From Monocercomonoides exilis (taxonomy: Eukaryota; Preaxostyla; Oxymonadida; Polymastigidae), in the NCBI GenBank assembly GCA_001643675.2, contig LSRY02000047.1, positions 558,001 through 622,000 on the forward strand: a stretch of 64,000 nt of DNA, given 5' to 3'. Below, one piece after another: positions 9,556-20,996 of the stretch. Numbering within the stretch: the first letter of the stretch is position 1; every line of letters begins with the position of its first letter. The notes below the pieces were generated by a model, which had not been told where the DNA came from, did no database searches, and worked only from the letters and a program-made list of their open reading frames with translations. The position numbers were made by a program, and so were the translations under genes.

Positions 9556-11093
9556 GTGATAAAGATGAGGTTGAGTGTGCAGGTTCTGGTGGCGAGCGAG
9601 GTGTTGGATGTGGAGGACAGATGTGTAGTGTTCAGCAGTCTGAACGCAGTGGGTGAAGCAGAAAAATGCGTGGTTGCAGAGTTTCAGTTGTCCGGGTGTG
9701 CTGGCGGAGAGCTGCGTTTAAAGGACACAAACATCGGGTTAGAAAATGCGGAAAGCTGTTGAAGGAGGAAGAGATCGAGTTGACAGCAATGATGCGAGTT
9801 TGTTGGTGTTAATGCGTATTATGTGGAAGTGTGATGAAGCTGGAAAATCAGCGGCAAATGTGGTGGGGAACCTGTTGGTTTATTTGTCATGGCTGCCGAA
9901 TGAGGAGATGCACGTGTTGGAGGCAGAAGATGATGAGTGTCCGGGGTGTGGGAGCACAGGGTCACCGTGTGCGACATATGAGCAGGTGGGGCGAACTCGG
10001 CGGCAGAGGGAGAGCTGCGCACGATGCATGTGGTGCGGATGGTATATGTGGAGAGATGATGCGATGTGTCGGGGTTTGCGATTGAGTCGAGCGGAGACAC
10101 AGCGGAGAATGTGACGCTAGCAGGAAAAGTGGTCGGGAGCACATAGCTGGAGGTGCTGACGAACGAAGGTGCGTTGTCATGTTTGCGGATGTGGTTTGTG
10201 GTGCCGCAGGAGTTTCAGGGAGGGCGGATAGTGCTGGTGGGTTCGTTCGCAGCAGCAGTGTCGGTGGTGGAAAAGGAGTCGCAGTTCAACTTCACGGTGA
10301 CAGGGACAGTGCAGTTCAGCCTGCTGGAGATTGTTCTGGGTGTGGGGGAGGTTGTAGGGTGCACAGTGACGGATGTGAGCTATGGTATTGAGATGTTTGT
10401 GTTTCTGAGAGAGGAGGAGAAGGAAAAGGAAGCAGCTGTGGAAGAAATGTTGAATGATGTGAAGATAGTGAAGAGAGTGAAGGGAAGGAGAAACGAAGTG
10501 TGGGGGATGTTTGAGGTGCGCTGGTGCAACTTCGCGAATGTTCGGACAGAGCTGAACGAGAGTGTTGCGAGATAGGGTTTCCAGTGCGTTGGGTACAGGA
10601 TGGCAAACAGTACCACCCAGAGATGCTGGACATCAAAGAACGGGGGCGGATGCTTTACGGAGATTTGTGAGGGGAGCAGGATGGTTGTGGAGGATGTGGT
10701 GATGATGTTGTTCTGGGCAGGGGAGGGGGGGAGGTGATTGTGCGTGTGTGGAAGGAGCGGCAGGAGGTGTGGGCAGCGAAGAGGGAGCTGCGGGAGCTGC
10801 GGCAGGAGAAGCGAAAGAGAGATGAGCGGGAGCGGAAGAGGAGGGAAGAAGAGGAAGCGGAAGCGATGTGGGAGGAGTGGGCAGCAGATGCAGAAGAGAG
10901 GGCGCAGCGGGAGCGGGAAGAGCTGGAAGAGATGAGAAGGAGAGAAGAGGAGGCAGAGGTGGAGGCAGAGGCAGAGGCAGAAACAGAAGCAGAAGAAAAA
11001 GAAGCAGAGGAGCGAAGAATGGAAGAGGAGGAAGAGGAGGAAAGAAAGAAAAAAGAGAAAGAGAAAGAGAAAGAAAATGAGAAAGATAATTAG
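9556..11093 (+). pseudogene. Decayed beta-helix (Pmp-type) surface-protein gene with charged tail
   Basis: A run of plus-strand open frames in different phases (9556-9762, 9746-10114, 10153-10575, about 10576-10668, 10734-11093) that are clearly more GC-rich than their surroundings. Near 9935-9985 the translation CPGCGSTGSPCATYEQ is a module-start signature (CG...PC.T) like the four in the intact receptor gene at 43.7-51.8 kb. The first frame, with short beta-type runs (LRLKDTNIGLENA), fits the same fold. The last frame (119 codons) is an Arg/Glu coiled-coil-like tail. I read it as a receptor-family gene broken by frameshifts. It could instead be an exon-rich gene whose introns I could not define. 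Confidence 0.5.
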
Positions 11094-11929
11094 AAAAATG
11101 AAACAGATGAAGAGAAAAAAGAGAAAGATGCAGCCTGAATTGAGATTTCAAAAATAATATCAATATATTCGCTTTTCGCGATCGAGGAACTGAATTGAGA
11201 AGCAGATTCTATTAACACATATGTTAAATGGAAGCTTCAACGCTTTTTTTATTTTTTTCCATTTTGATGAATTGAAGCAACATTATTTGAGTGCTCATTG
11301 ACTGTATTTTCTTTAGAGAAGAAGACTCAGCTTGCAATGCAGGAATCACAAGAGATGCAACAGAGGAAAGTGACAGAACAAAATGTGCAAAAGCAAACAC
11401 TGTTGAATGCGAACTGTCAGACAAAGAATCAAATGCCTCAGAAGATTCAGCACGTGAACGTTCACTTTGGATGAGAAAGACATTAGTCACTTTGAAGAGC
11501 CTTTTGCGTTTGGCGAAGAAACAACATTGACTTCGTTTTGTTAAGCTTCTCCTTCTGTGATAAAAACACTTGAAATAAGATGGATCGACAGAACTTATCT
11601 GAAAAGGAGAAGAAAGAAGATTATTGGAAATAACACCAAATGAAGCAAATATAGGGATTGACCTAACAGATATGGAAGATGAAGACGAAGAAGATGATGA
11701 TGAGAAGAAGAGGAGATGGAGGAGGAAAAAATTGGAGAAGAGGAAGAATTCAACGGAAAAAAAGAAAAAAAAAACGAGATGACGATGACGGTGATAATTG
11801 TGAAAAAAAAGAGGAAGAAAATTGGAAAGGTCAAAACAAAATGCCATTAAGCACACTAATACATCATTCAGACAAAGAAACATTTTCCATAAAAAGCGGA
11901 GCAACGTACAAATGAAAATAAAGAAACAA
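11094..11929. other. Spacer with low-complexity open frames
   Basis: Holds an 80-codon plus-strand frame (11291-11530) and an acidic/basic low-complexity stretch near 11640-11780 (GIDLTDMEDEDEEDDDEKK). Neither is recognised; the second may be the tail of a degraded protein. Confidence 0.35.
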
Positions 11930-12175
11930 AGGTCTTTATTTTTTTGAAATGTTCCTTTTGTTTAATTTTTAAATAAAATAAAATTTTCACATTTCAATTA
12001 AATTTTTGTTTCCACTTACGAAACTTTAATAAAATGGAAACAATAACATTGCCATAATTTTGTTTTAATAGCATCGAAATTTGGTGAGTAGAAACATGAA
12101 TTTGATTCAAATTTAAAATTTTTGTTTTATTTGTAAATTAATCAAAAGGGAACTTTTCAAAAAAATATGACAAAT
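11930..12175. mobile_element. Palindromic MITE, family A, copy 2
   Basis: About 245 bp with the same inverted-repeat ends as the copy at 4415 (TTTTTTTGAAATGTTCCTTT on the left, AAAAGGGAACTTTTCAAAAA on the right). It is more diverged internally than the other copies. No coding capacity. Confidence 0.8.
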
Positions 12176-12224
12176 AAAGAAAACAGAAAACAAAGCAGTT
12201 TAAATTTTCAGAAATCATCTTTTT

Positions 12225-12502
12225 ATTGGGGAAAAATACGGACTTTCAAGCATTTTTTGCGCAGGGTGTGGAAAATTTGTTTCACTCATAACTTTTTTAA
12301 ACTTGCTCAGATTTCAAAATAAATAAGATTTTCTTGTCCATTAACGGGAAACGTTGATATCAAAACATTACGTTTAGTAAATTTTATCGAATATCTAAAA
12401 ATGAACCATTTTTTTAACATATTTTCTGATAACAAAAAACTTATCAGAAGTGCATGATTTTTTTAATGAAAATTCCTGTATTCAAATATTTTGTCACAAT
12501 TA
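12225..12502. mobile_element. Short TIR element, family C, copy 1
   Basis: A 278-bp relative of the element at 15313. It begins ATTGGGGAAAAATACGGACT and shares the internal blocks TTTCACTCATAACTTTTT and CTCAGATTTCAAAATAAAT. The right end (AAATATTTTGTCACAATT) is a degraded inverted match of the left end. Confidence 0.75.
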
Positions 12503-13349
12503 ATAAAAAAAATTTTTTTCCTTAATAATTGATAATTATTCATTGAATCAAATTTGTTATCTGACATCGTGCCAAATGATTATTCTTGTTAAAATAGACA
12601 ATAATTTATAAAAAAGAATTAATTTTCTATTGCAAAAGACAATAAACATTTTGAAAATCACAAAAAAATGTCGATTGTAGAGAAGATTTTAGTTCACAAT
12701 AATTCAATCAAGTCTTATTCCTTTCAAAAATGAATATGAATAAAAATACAATTCGGAAAATAATTCAAAAAATGGAAGGATTTTGTGCTTTATTCACGTT
12801 TTATGTTATGACATATCTCAAAGAGTAAAAAAGAATTGAAATGAATTAATTATTAATTAAGGTTTATTGATTGAAAATTGTGCTTAAATTTTTGTCACGA
12901 AATTTTTTAATTATTGGAAAGTGTTTTATTTATTTCGAAGCATAATTTTTAATAATTGTTGGTTTTCATTAAAATAAATAAAATAAATTTGAAAAAAAAA
13001 ATAGAGGAACTAACTGACGTGAGCTCACATTTTTAAATGTGACGCAGATGTTTAAACAACTCATCACAACACAAAGAAAAGTTGGATATTTTTAATTAAT
13101 TTATTTTTTTTCTTTTTTTCTTTCTTTCAATCATGTTGATTTCTTCCGTTTCTTTTTCAAAATCATTTTCAATTATTACAAATTCTCTCTCTTTTGTTTT
13201 TCATTTTATCCTCGGACAAATTTTCATCATTATCATTAAGATGTTTTTTTTTTCATCATTTCATTTTTTTGTTTTTCAATTTTTTCTTCTTCTTCAATAT
13301 TCAAACGTTCTCACAAATTGCTCAGAAGCAACTCATCAATCAGTTTTCC
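12503..13349. other. AT-rich spacer
   Basis: About 850 bp without a supported gene. The right part (13130-13349) is antisense to the low-complexity tail of the pogo-type remnant. Confidence 0.4.
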
Positions 13350-14674
13350 TTAGAAGTCGAATCTGTTTGAATGAGTTGAAGGTCGATATTCCGATGTTTC
13401 TGGCAGCTTCATGAGAATCAATCCAGATTCATTATGAAGAACTCCACTTGTTGCAAAGGCTTTTTTAAAACACAGCAAGTGAGAGGGCAGTATGAATTAC
13501 TTGAGGGAGAACATCCGCAAGAGCTGTTCTTTTTGATGAAGATGTTGACGAAGATGGAGGATCATATTTTGTTTGCAGTTCTGTTTTGAGAGCAGCGAAG
13601 AATCCTCATTCAAACGGCTGAGAGATATGTGTGCCGTGAGGAATCAAGGTGACGACGTAGATTTTTTCTTTTTGAAATTCTCTCCAGATTGTAGGATCTG
13701 CGCGAGAAGTGTGTGAATCGATGAGAAGCAAGCAGTGAGAGTTTTCCAGTGACATGCGCTTTCTGCGATCGATTATTCCTTGAAGGAGTGTTGTATGTGC
13801 GCACTTTTTGAATTGATTGCCGCCCATCCAATCACTTCCGTTCGGCCAGATATCCAGAGTCTGTGACAGTAGCGGCTTCATTTCATCAGGAAGACTTTTG
13901 CTTGGCCATAGAATCACAGAAGGAAGTGCAAATCCATCAGCAACCACAGTAGCAACCAGAGTAGAATTCGCCATTTTTGTGGTTCTTTGCGAAATCCTGG
14001 ATTTTCATTTTTAGGATGAACCACGCTCAGCTTTGAATTAGTAGGAACTCTCAATGATGACTCATTTATTTTGAATATTAGTTCTTTGCAGTATTCATTT
14101 TTTTCTTGTAAGCCGTCCAGTAATGAATACCAGGGCTGTTGAACACTTTGGCACGACACCGTAAGGTGATTTACATCAACATTTTTCGGTGAACTTCTCT
14201 TCGGCTCGGGATGGCGCTTCACAAATAAGCAAGCTGTTCCCATTGAAACTTTAATGTATGGGGCGTCCTCGTCATCTGTATCATTAATCACATTTTCCAT
14301 CAAATATATTAATTAGGATTATTAATTATTTAAGAACAACAAACCAGTTCGCGAACTTTCCGAATAGTCAAACAGCTTCCAGATCTTGATTCAATGATAA
14401 TTTCATCCTGAACAATTAGTTCTTTGTCTCCTATCACATATTGCGGTCTTCCAACTTTTGAAACCAGCCTTTTGCTTCTCAGTGCTCGAACAGCGTTTTT
14501 GATCCTTTTGCGTGAGAATTCCATGGAATTAACAAAGTCTTCAAACCTTTTAACTCCATCCACTTCAATGAGCACTATTCGCCCCAGCAGATTGTTCATC
14601 CTTGTAGAATTCTCAATATGATATCTTCCATCGTGATAATCGCTAATCTGCGATTCTTTGTTGTTCCACATCAT
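13350..14674 (-). pseudogene. pogo/Tigger-type DDE transposase remnant
   Basis: N-terminal part (14674-14330): a helix-turn-helix-like region with RALRSKRLVSKVGRPQYVIG, like the DNA-binding arm of pogo-type transposases. A probable intron starts at the GTTTGT after KVRELV. Next (about 14303-13975): QPWYSLLDGLQEKNEYCKEL, then FKINESSLRVP where the family has NxDET, so the first Asp is Asn. A one-base frameshift near 13974 leads to STLVATVVADGFALPSVILW, GSDWMGGNQF, LLLIDSHTSR (second Asp present) and GTHISQPFE, where the third Asp is Glu. A TGA interrupts QPFE-GFFAALK, and a second frameshift precedes AFATSGVLHNESG. The element is inactive; terminal repeats were not found. Confidence 0.75.
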
Positions 14675-14727
14675 TTTTCATGTTTTTTTTGATGTTTGCG
14701 AGTGAAAATGCTTATTATTTTCGCTTC

Positions 14728-14975
14728 ATATGGGTGATTCTTTTAGAAAAGTCACAAATGTTTAATTTTCAAATATATCAAAAATTTCATATTTTGCTCA
14801 AATTTCTGTTAACTAATATCAAACTTCACTTCAATCAAATCTATTCATTGATAATGCTATTTCACATATTCATGAGAAGATTTGTGAGCTGAAACAGAAA
14901 TTTGAGCAAAATATTTAATTTTTGATATATTTGAAAATTAAACATTTGTGACTTTTCAAAAAGAATCACACATAT
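14728..14975. mobile_element. Palindromic MITE, family B
   Basis: A ~248-bp element whose halves are inverted repeats of about 85 bp (GTGATTCTTTT, GAAAAGTCACAAATGTTTAA, TTTCAAATATATCAAAAATT, then TTTTGCTCAAATTTCTGTT). It resembles family A in size and in the inner ATTTCTGTT block but differs at the ends. Only one copy is seen here. Confidence 0.75.
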
Positions 14976-15312
14976 TTGTGAAGATTTTTCAAATCATAAC
15001 TTTTTTCTAATGTGTATTTTTTCGAATGATTCATTGATTTTTGAGAGGAATTATTCGTTTGAAAGGAAAAACTTTCGAAAATTGTTAAAAATAACGATGT
15101 CAAAGATTATTTTTTATAGAAAAGTTTTCACAATAAAAAAGTTTTAACTTCTCGGCGCTCATTTATCAATTTTCAAAGGGAATTCGAAACCGATAATTAT
15201 GATAGGAAAATTTTGATTTCGAAAATAATTTCCCATATACACTGTATATTTTAGAAAAGTTTTGTTTCGTAATATTTCTGGTAAATTGAAGTTTTGAAAT
15301 GAGTTTTTAATG
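14976..15312. other. AT-rich spacer
   Basis: No gene. The part near 15060-15240 has weak similarity to 63070-63240 (GTCAAAGAT..., CTCATTTATCAATTTTCAA vs TTCATTTGTTAATGTTCAA), possibly another old repeat. Confidence 0.3.
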
Positions 15313-15588
15313 AATTGGGGAAAAATATGGACTTTCAAGCTTTTTATGCACAAAGCATGAAAAAATTGCTTCACTCATAACTTTTGATCGCTTTCTCAGA
15401 TTTCAAAATAAATTTGATTTTCATATCTTTAAGCAGGCGTCATTGTTATCAAAACATAAAGAAAAGTGACATTTCACGAATGTCAATTAATGCATACATT
15501 TTTATTACGTTTTTTGATCTCAAAAAGTCAATGAATAGTGCATATTTTTTCAATGAAAATGCATGAAGTGAAATATTTTTCCCCAATT
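15313..15588. mobile_element. Short TIR element, family C, copy 2 (perfect 16-bp TIRs)
   Basis: A 276-bp element with perfect terminal inverted repeats: AATTGGGGAAAAATAT at 15313-15328 and its exact reverse complement at 15573-15588. The interior has no coding capacity. Relatives lie at about 12225, 19932 and 62632, so this is a MITE-like family. No convincing target duplication was seen beside this copy. Confidence 0.88.
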
Positions 15589-15849
15589 AAATAATAAAAT
15601 TTTCACCAAATATGTGGAATGAGATTTTTTCAATTCATTTCAAGTGAGATCAAACAAAATGAGATAATGAAGTTTTCAAGCTGTTTCACATATTACACAA
15701 CTGAAAAAATAAGTTCGATAATGGTTGTTTGGAAACAAACTAAAAAGAAAAATCCCATAAGCCGCAGACAAAGAATTCCAATTAATTCTATTAGAGAGAA
15801 TACAAGGAAGAAATATTGAAAATGAAAAATATTCAGTGAATAACTTTGG

Positions 15850-16440
15850 TTGTTTCATGGAAGTTGGTTTTACAAAATGCATAACAAAATTGGAAAAGTG
15901 CTGATGATTATTCTCTTTTTTTGTATTGGGATGACAATGAAACATGGAAGTCTTCTGCAAAATATTCACAGGCACTCAGTTGGTTTTTGGAACAGTACAT
16001 GCAGATATGCTTGCACACAATACCTAATAAACAAGCCTTACCAACTTGGAGGTGAAGGCAAGACAGTAGAAATTGATGAATGTTTCTTATCTTATTGAAA
16101 ATATTGAAGAGGAAGGAAAAAAAAGCAACAATGGATCTTTGGTGCAATCGAAAGAAGAGAGGTTCAGCGAGTTGGAAAAAAATGTTATGGATCGTCAAAG
16201 ATCGTTCAAGGAACTCTTTGTTACCAATTATAAAACAGCACATATTGCCTGGAACAACTGAAATGAGTGCTTTTTGGAAAGCATATGCAACATTTGCAAA
16301 AGAAGGATATTTACATTAAATTGTTATACACGATCGGCATAATGTGGATCCTGCAACAGGAGCATTCAGAAATACGATTGAAGGAGTGTTGTGTCTTTTC
16401 AGAGAGTTTTTATTCCTCACCATAATAATTTAGAAAAATC
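15850..16440 (+). pseudogene. Merlin/IS1595-type transposase remnant, third copy
   Basis: Begins in the region after the zinc ribbon (NKIGKVLMII...MTMKHGSLLQNIHRH), then YQLGGEGKTVEIDECF, two TGA stops, RGRKKKQQWIFGAIERRE, frameshifts, PIIKQHILPGTTEMSAFWKA, NVDPATGAFRNTIEG. The second catalytic Asp (SDEWKA in the first copy) is replaced in SAFWKA, so the copy is dead in addition to its stops and frameshifts. The zinc ribbon was not clearly found upstream (15619-15850 is open in pieces but unconvincing). It lies just beyond the point where the antisense ubiquitin-protease remnant ends. Confidence 0.75.
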
Positions 16441-16490
16441 AATGTTTATGATATTTTTGTCAAAAAACGAAATTGTTTTTCACCTTTTTT

Positions 16491-17530
16491 TTAAATAATG
16501 AAAGTGCTGATTGTAAAGTTTGTTGGTGGAATAGATACAATTCCATCGTTGCATTTATGAGCTAAAGCGAATTGGTTATGAAAGATAGAAATATAGCTCC
16601 ACTTTTTTGCACGACTGTTCTTCTCACATGATTGGCAATAAATCTAGTTCGGATGCTTCAGTAACTCTTTGCCAAACAATTTTGACATGCCATTAAGAAC
16701 GGATCTGTCATGCCCAATTGTGTAATTTGACAAATATTACTTATTCGATGAGATGGAATGGCATGTTGAACATTCCAAACAGTTAATCAAAATTTGTTTT
16801 TCGCAATTTAGGTTTATAATTTTGTTGATTTTGAAGAGATGTGTAATTTTTATAAATGCTTCGACTGCATTTTGTTGCTGTCTGCTTCCTTTACTAAAAT
16901 AATCGTCCCACATATCAATGAATTGATTTGTCCATAGGTCAAAAACAAGAAAGTTTGAAAATAAATTGTAACAAATTTTGTAAAGTGTTGAAGCCAGACA
17001 ATTATTGACTTTGTCTGAGTCAGTAAATGTGAATGTAGAAATTGATGTAAAACAAGTCGAAAAGCATTGCAAATTTTAAACTAAGTTACAAGTATTACCA
17101 AGGTTTCTCAAACCTTTCCTTTTTCGATGATTGAAATTGCGCTCCTTTCGGTTTGTATAATCAGACTCATCCAACAGAGATGGCGAAAGAGGATCATTCA
17201 ATATTACGCTAGGAGAATTTGATTCGTCAATGGTGTAGAATGAATGAACACTTTGTGTTGATAAACTTGAATATTTTTCTAATTCAAAAAAATAAATTAA
17301 TTAACAAATAAATAAATAAAACGGATTAACAATAAGTTGAGGAGAAAATAATTATAAAATTTTTTAACAATTCAAATAAATAATTAAATTTTCTAATTTG
17401 TTTGTATCTTTTTTGTGTTTTCATCTTTGCACAAAATAAATTCATCCCACCCTTCTTCATCAATCATGGATCTATCACCATTTCTTTCTTGAGGCTTTTC
17501 CTGTTCTTGACAGATGATGAAAATTCTGAT
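16491..17530 (-). pseudogene. Ubiquitin-specific protease (C19/USP) remnant
   Basis: Minus-strand frames carry several USP hallmarks in order: KGLRNLGNTCNL-stop-NLQCF, the Cys-box (GLxNLGNTCxxNSxLQC) with a TAA where Ser is expected; GSRQQQNAVEAFIKI (the QQDAxEFL box); INCLECSTCHS and, after a frameshift, KLFGKELLKHPN-stop-IYCQSC and RAKKWSYIS (the two zinc-binding CxxC pairs and the YYCxxC...AxK stretch). The frame ends at 16491 before the His box, which should lie further left where a Merlin remnant now sits. Upstream, 17530-17410 is open (RSMIDEEGWDEFILCKDEN) and may be an earlier exon. USPs remove ubiquitin from proteins; this one is broken by two in-frame stops, a frameshift and loss of the catalytic His region. 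Confidence 0.7.
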
Positions 17531-18890
17531 GAATGAAGAAGCATCCAATCATTTTCAAATTGCAACTCGATTTTTGGCAGTCATTGTTTCGTTTGCAAAA
17601 AACATATAAATGCAAATTATGTGATTATTTATGTAATCATATTTGTTTGAACAAAAATTTCTGTTTCACAATAATTTCTATAAATTTTGTCAATGAATAC
17701 AGAAAAGTGATGACTCCAACCATTAGCATCTATGCCTTTTTTATATCAACTATTAGCTTTTAAAACGATTGAAAACAATTAAACGTTTGAAAGAGAATTA
17801 TTGAACAAATATCAATGAATTTTCTTAATATTCTGCACCCCGAAAAAAGTTATGACTTCATAAATAATCACCCAATTAGTATCAAAAAAATTGACAATCC
17901 ACTTTTGAATTCTGGTTGTTGCGGATATTGATGAAAAAATAACTCATCTCCATTATTTTTCAAGATTTGCTTTACGCAATTCAGTTTTCCAATTGTCTCA
18001 TTAAAACCTTAATTTTCCATTTGTTAAAACACCTAAAAAGAGTTCAATACATAATTAACTATTTGTTTAAAGTTTGTTAAATAAAAATGAAAATTTCAAA
18101 ACTATTTCAAAAATTAGTTAATAATATAATATTTTTGTAAAAAAATTTGTTCAAAATTCATCAAATCATTATCTTCAATTCATTATTTAGCAACATGTTT
18201 TAATTAAAAACTAAAACAATCAATTAAAAAATTCTTCACCTATTGAAAGGATTTGACTAAAAATAATTGACAATAATTAAAATCATTAAGTGAAAAATAG
18301 TATTAATTTTAATTTGCATCATGACAAATTTAAAAATTATTTCTTATAATGGATAAATATTTTGAAATCAACTTGATTTAATGAAGAAATATTTATCAAC
18401 CGAAATTTTCTAATATTTTTCTAAAATAATATGAAATTTTTGATAAGAATATATATCTAGATTTTATACACAGCCTGTTGGAAATAATTTATTTTTGTTA
18501 TTTTCTTCCATCGATTAACAAGTTTTTTTAAAAACAATTATTGATTTCTTTATTCATTATTTAATTAATTATGTTTTTCTAAATAAATAATTTAAACACT
18601 TCGAAAATTTAATAATTGGGATTCATTGTTAAAATTTTTTGATAAAAATTAAAAGTTATAATTGTTTATGTTAATATAAGAAACAAAAATATGTTTCTAA
18701 AATTTAATAGTATTTTGAAAAAATGTTGTATTGCATGATTATTTATGCATTATTAAAAACACAGTATTAATCATCTTTCTTTTTTTCATTAATAAATTGT
18801 TTAACTTGAATGATTCAAAAAAAAAAAAGATAATTTTATCGAAATTTTGATTGAAAGTTTTTAATAATTTTTAATTAAAAAATATGGAGA
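17531..18890. other. AT-rich gene desert
   Basis: About 1.4 kb of very AT-rich DNA with no supported gene or repeat. Confidence 0.5.
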
Positions 18891-19027
18891 AATGGGAGAA
18901 TAAGAGTTAAATGAAAAAGAAGATGAGAATGATGAAGGTGATGAAGCAGAAGAAATAATACAAGATGATATAAACGAGTTTTCATATATTATTTAAAACT
19001 TTTTGCAACAAAACCGATCATTTCATG

Positions 19028-19460
19028 TTAATCATTTTCTGAATCATTTTTATTCATGCAGAAACCATTTAAATATTCTTCATTTGATACAGTTTCGCTT
19101 TCGTCACTTTTGCTCTCGTTTTTGGATGACTCTATGTTTTCATATTCTGAACGATTGAAATTTGACACCATAATGATATTGTTGTGAATATCTTCTTTTG
19201 TTGCATTTGATTGATACACTTCATCTTTCATGATGCTATTTCTTTTCAATTTTATCATAGGAACACAATTGTCCTGTATTTTTTGCAGTTCATTTGACAC
19301 ATAGTTCAATGCTTCAAAAAAACAGTCATTTGTTAAAGAATAACAGTCTTGTTAAGGTGATCGTTCAGTTTGAGTTGGAGATGAAGGATCTGAAACATCT
19401 TTTTTATGATGTTCTGCTGAATTTGTATTTAATTGTTCTTTGAACGGTCACTTTGGAACA
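19028..19460 (-). pseudogene. Unrecognised acidic open frame, probably a broken gene
   Basis: The open part 19309-19028 gives 93 residues, mostly polar and acidic, ending NKNDSEND. The same frame reads on upstream past isolated stops (a TAA before QDCYSLTNDCFFEALNYVSN, a TGA before PFKEQLNTNS) to beyond 19440. Uneven codon content and isolated stops suggest a decayed coding region. No domain recognised. Confidence 0.3.
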
Positions 19461-19931
19461 GTGTTTGAATTTGCATAGGAAATATTTTCTTCTTCATCTT
19501 TGTGACTGAAACTCGTTTTAATTGACGATGAAGATGATGGAAATTAAGATGATGTTTTGAAAGTTAAAAATTGATAGGTGAACAGGCAAATAATGAATTC
19601 TCTGAAAATGAAGATGATTGTTGAGATTCTTTTAATTGATTTGGCTATGTATTTGTTGATGAGATCAAAATTGCTTTTTCCACTTTTTTAATAATATTGG
19701 ATTGTTATTTTTGTTCCATTTGTAAAAAATTAAGTTATATAAATTGTTTGAGAAAATGAAATTCTGAGAAAAAAAATTGTAATTTGAATCAGAAAGAAGA
19801 TACTGGTCGGTGAAAACAAAACGCAAGCTGTTTTAATATTTGTCTGAAGATTTGATGAAATAAATAATCCATTGACCATTGAAACACAAGAAACGATTTG
19901 AACAAAAAAAAACTACATCAATGATTATTCA

Positions 19932-20206
19932 CATGGTGGAAAATTAGAACTTTCAAGCTGTTTTTGCACAATGCACAAAAAAATTGCTTCGTTCATAACA
20001 TTATATAACTTAATCAAATTTTGAAATAGATTTCATTTTCATATCCGTAAACATGCATTATTGAAATTAAAGCATGAAGTATTCCAACATTTCACAAATG
20101 CAAAAAAAATGGACCCACAATTGTTGTGTTTATTGATATTAAAAAGTTAATCGATAATGCATAATTTTTCATTGAAAATGCCTGAAGTGAAATATTTTGT
20201 CCCATT
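19932..20206. mobile_element. Short TIR element, family C, copy 3
   Basis: About 275 bp, diverged. Diagnostic blocks are GAACTTTCAAGCTGTTTTTG, ATTGCTTCGTTCATAAC, CATATCCGTAAACATGCATT, ATGCCTGAAGTGAAATATTT and a TTGTCCCATTT right end. Confidence 0.7.
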
Positions 20207-20264
20207 TCAATTAATAATTTAAAAAAATGAATAGATCACAATGTTATTTATTCAAAAGTTGTGG

Positions 20265-20290
20265 TTTTTTTTTTTTTTTTTTTTTTTTTT
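20265..20290. repeat. T homopolymer (26 bases)
   Basis: An uninterrupted T run between two short TIR elements. Confidence 0.8.
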
Positions 20291-20309
20291 AAGAACAAAT
20301 ATTAATAAA

Positions 20310-20505
20310 TATTGGGGCGAAATTTTTTCATTTATGAAAAAAGACAACGATTAGTTCTAAAACTTTTTCTCATGTCGAATAATTGTAATTCTGACATTCC
20401 CATGTCAAAAAAATATAGAAAAATTCCAGAATTGAGATAAACATTTGTTAGAGAAAAATGGAACAAAATTCAGAAACCAAAAAGTTTCGTCCCATATTTT
20501 GAAAA
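20310..20505. mobile_element. Short TIR element, family D, copy 1
   Basis: About 195 bp with imperfect inverted ends (ATATTGGGGCGAAATTTTTT at left; AAAAAGTTTCGTCCCATAT at right). The interior (AAGACAACGATT..., ATGGAACAAAATTCA) recurs at the right edge of the window. The end sequence resembles that of family C. Confidence 0.6.
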
Positions 20506-20996
20506 AAAATTAGAAAAATTCTTTGGTTAATCAACATTTCTTTGAAAGAAGAAAATGAAAGGGAAAATCAATAGTAAATGGCTTTCAACTAAATATTGAG
20601 AATTTTAATAGAAAAAACACGACTGAATTGAAAAAATTAAAAAAAAAGACCTTATTGTTTATTTTTTTGACTTTTCATAAAGAATTGTCAGATTGAATAT
20701 TTAAAGATCAAGAAACAGGAAATAAATAATATAGGTTATAAAGCACACTCATTTTAACAAAAGATCTTTATTTAAAGCCAGATAAAAGCTTGGATCAGAA
20801 GATCAACTGAAATGAAAGAACAAATATTTGAACATTTTTATCCCTAAATAAAGATAAGTGAAATAAAAAAATAATCGAATAATTGTTAAACAGATTAAGC
20901 AAGAAAATTATCATTCAACAAACAAATTCATAAAACAACAAGAACAGTTAATGCACCTTGATAAATGTATTAACATATAAATGAAATGAAACACTT
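20506..20996. other. AT-rich spacer, 3' flank of the kinase gene
   Basis: About 490 bp with nothing recognised. Confidence 0.4.

Noticed and set aside
16491-16740. Another Merlin C-terminus on the minus strand (SIRTRF resembles GIRTRF in the first copy)
   Set aside because: The match is short; the neighbouring frame continues as IYCQSC...AKKWSYIS, which fits the ubiquitin-protease zinc region much better.
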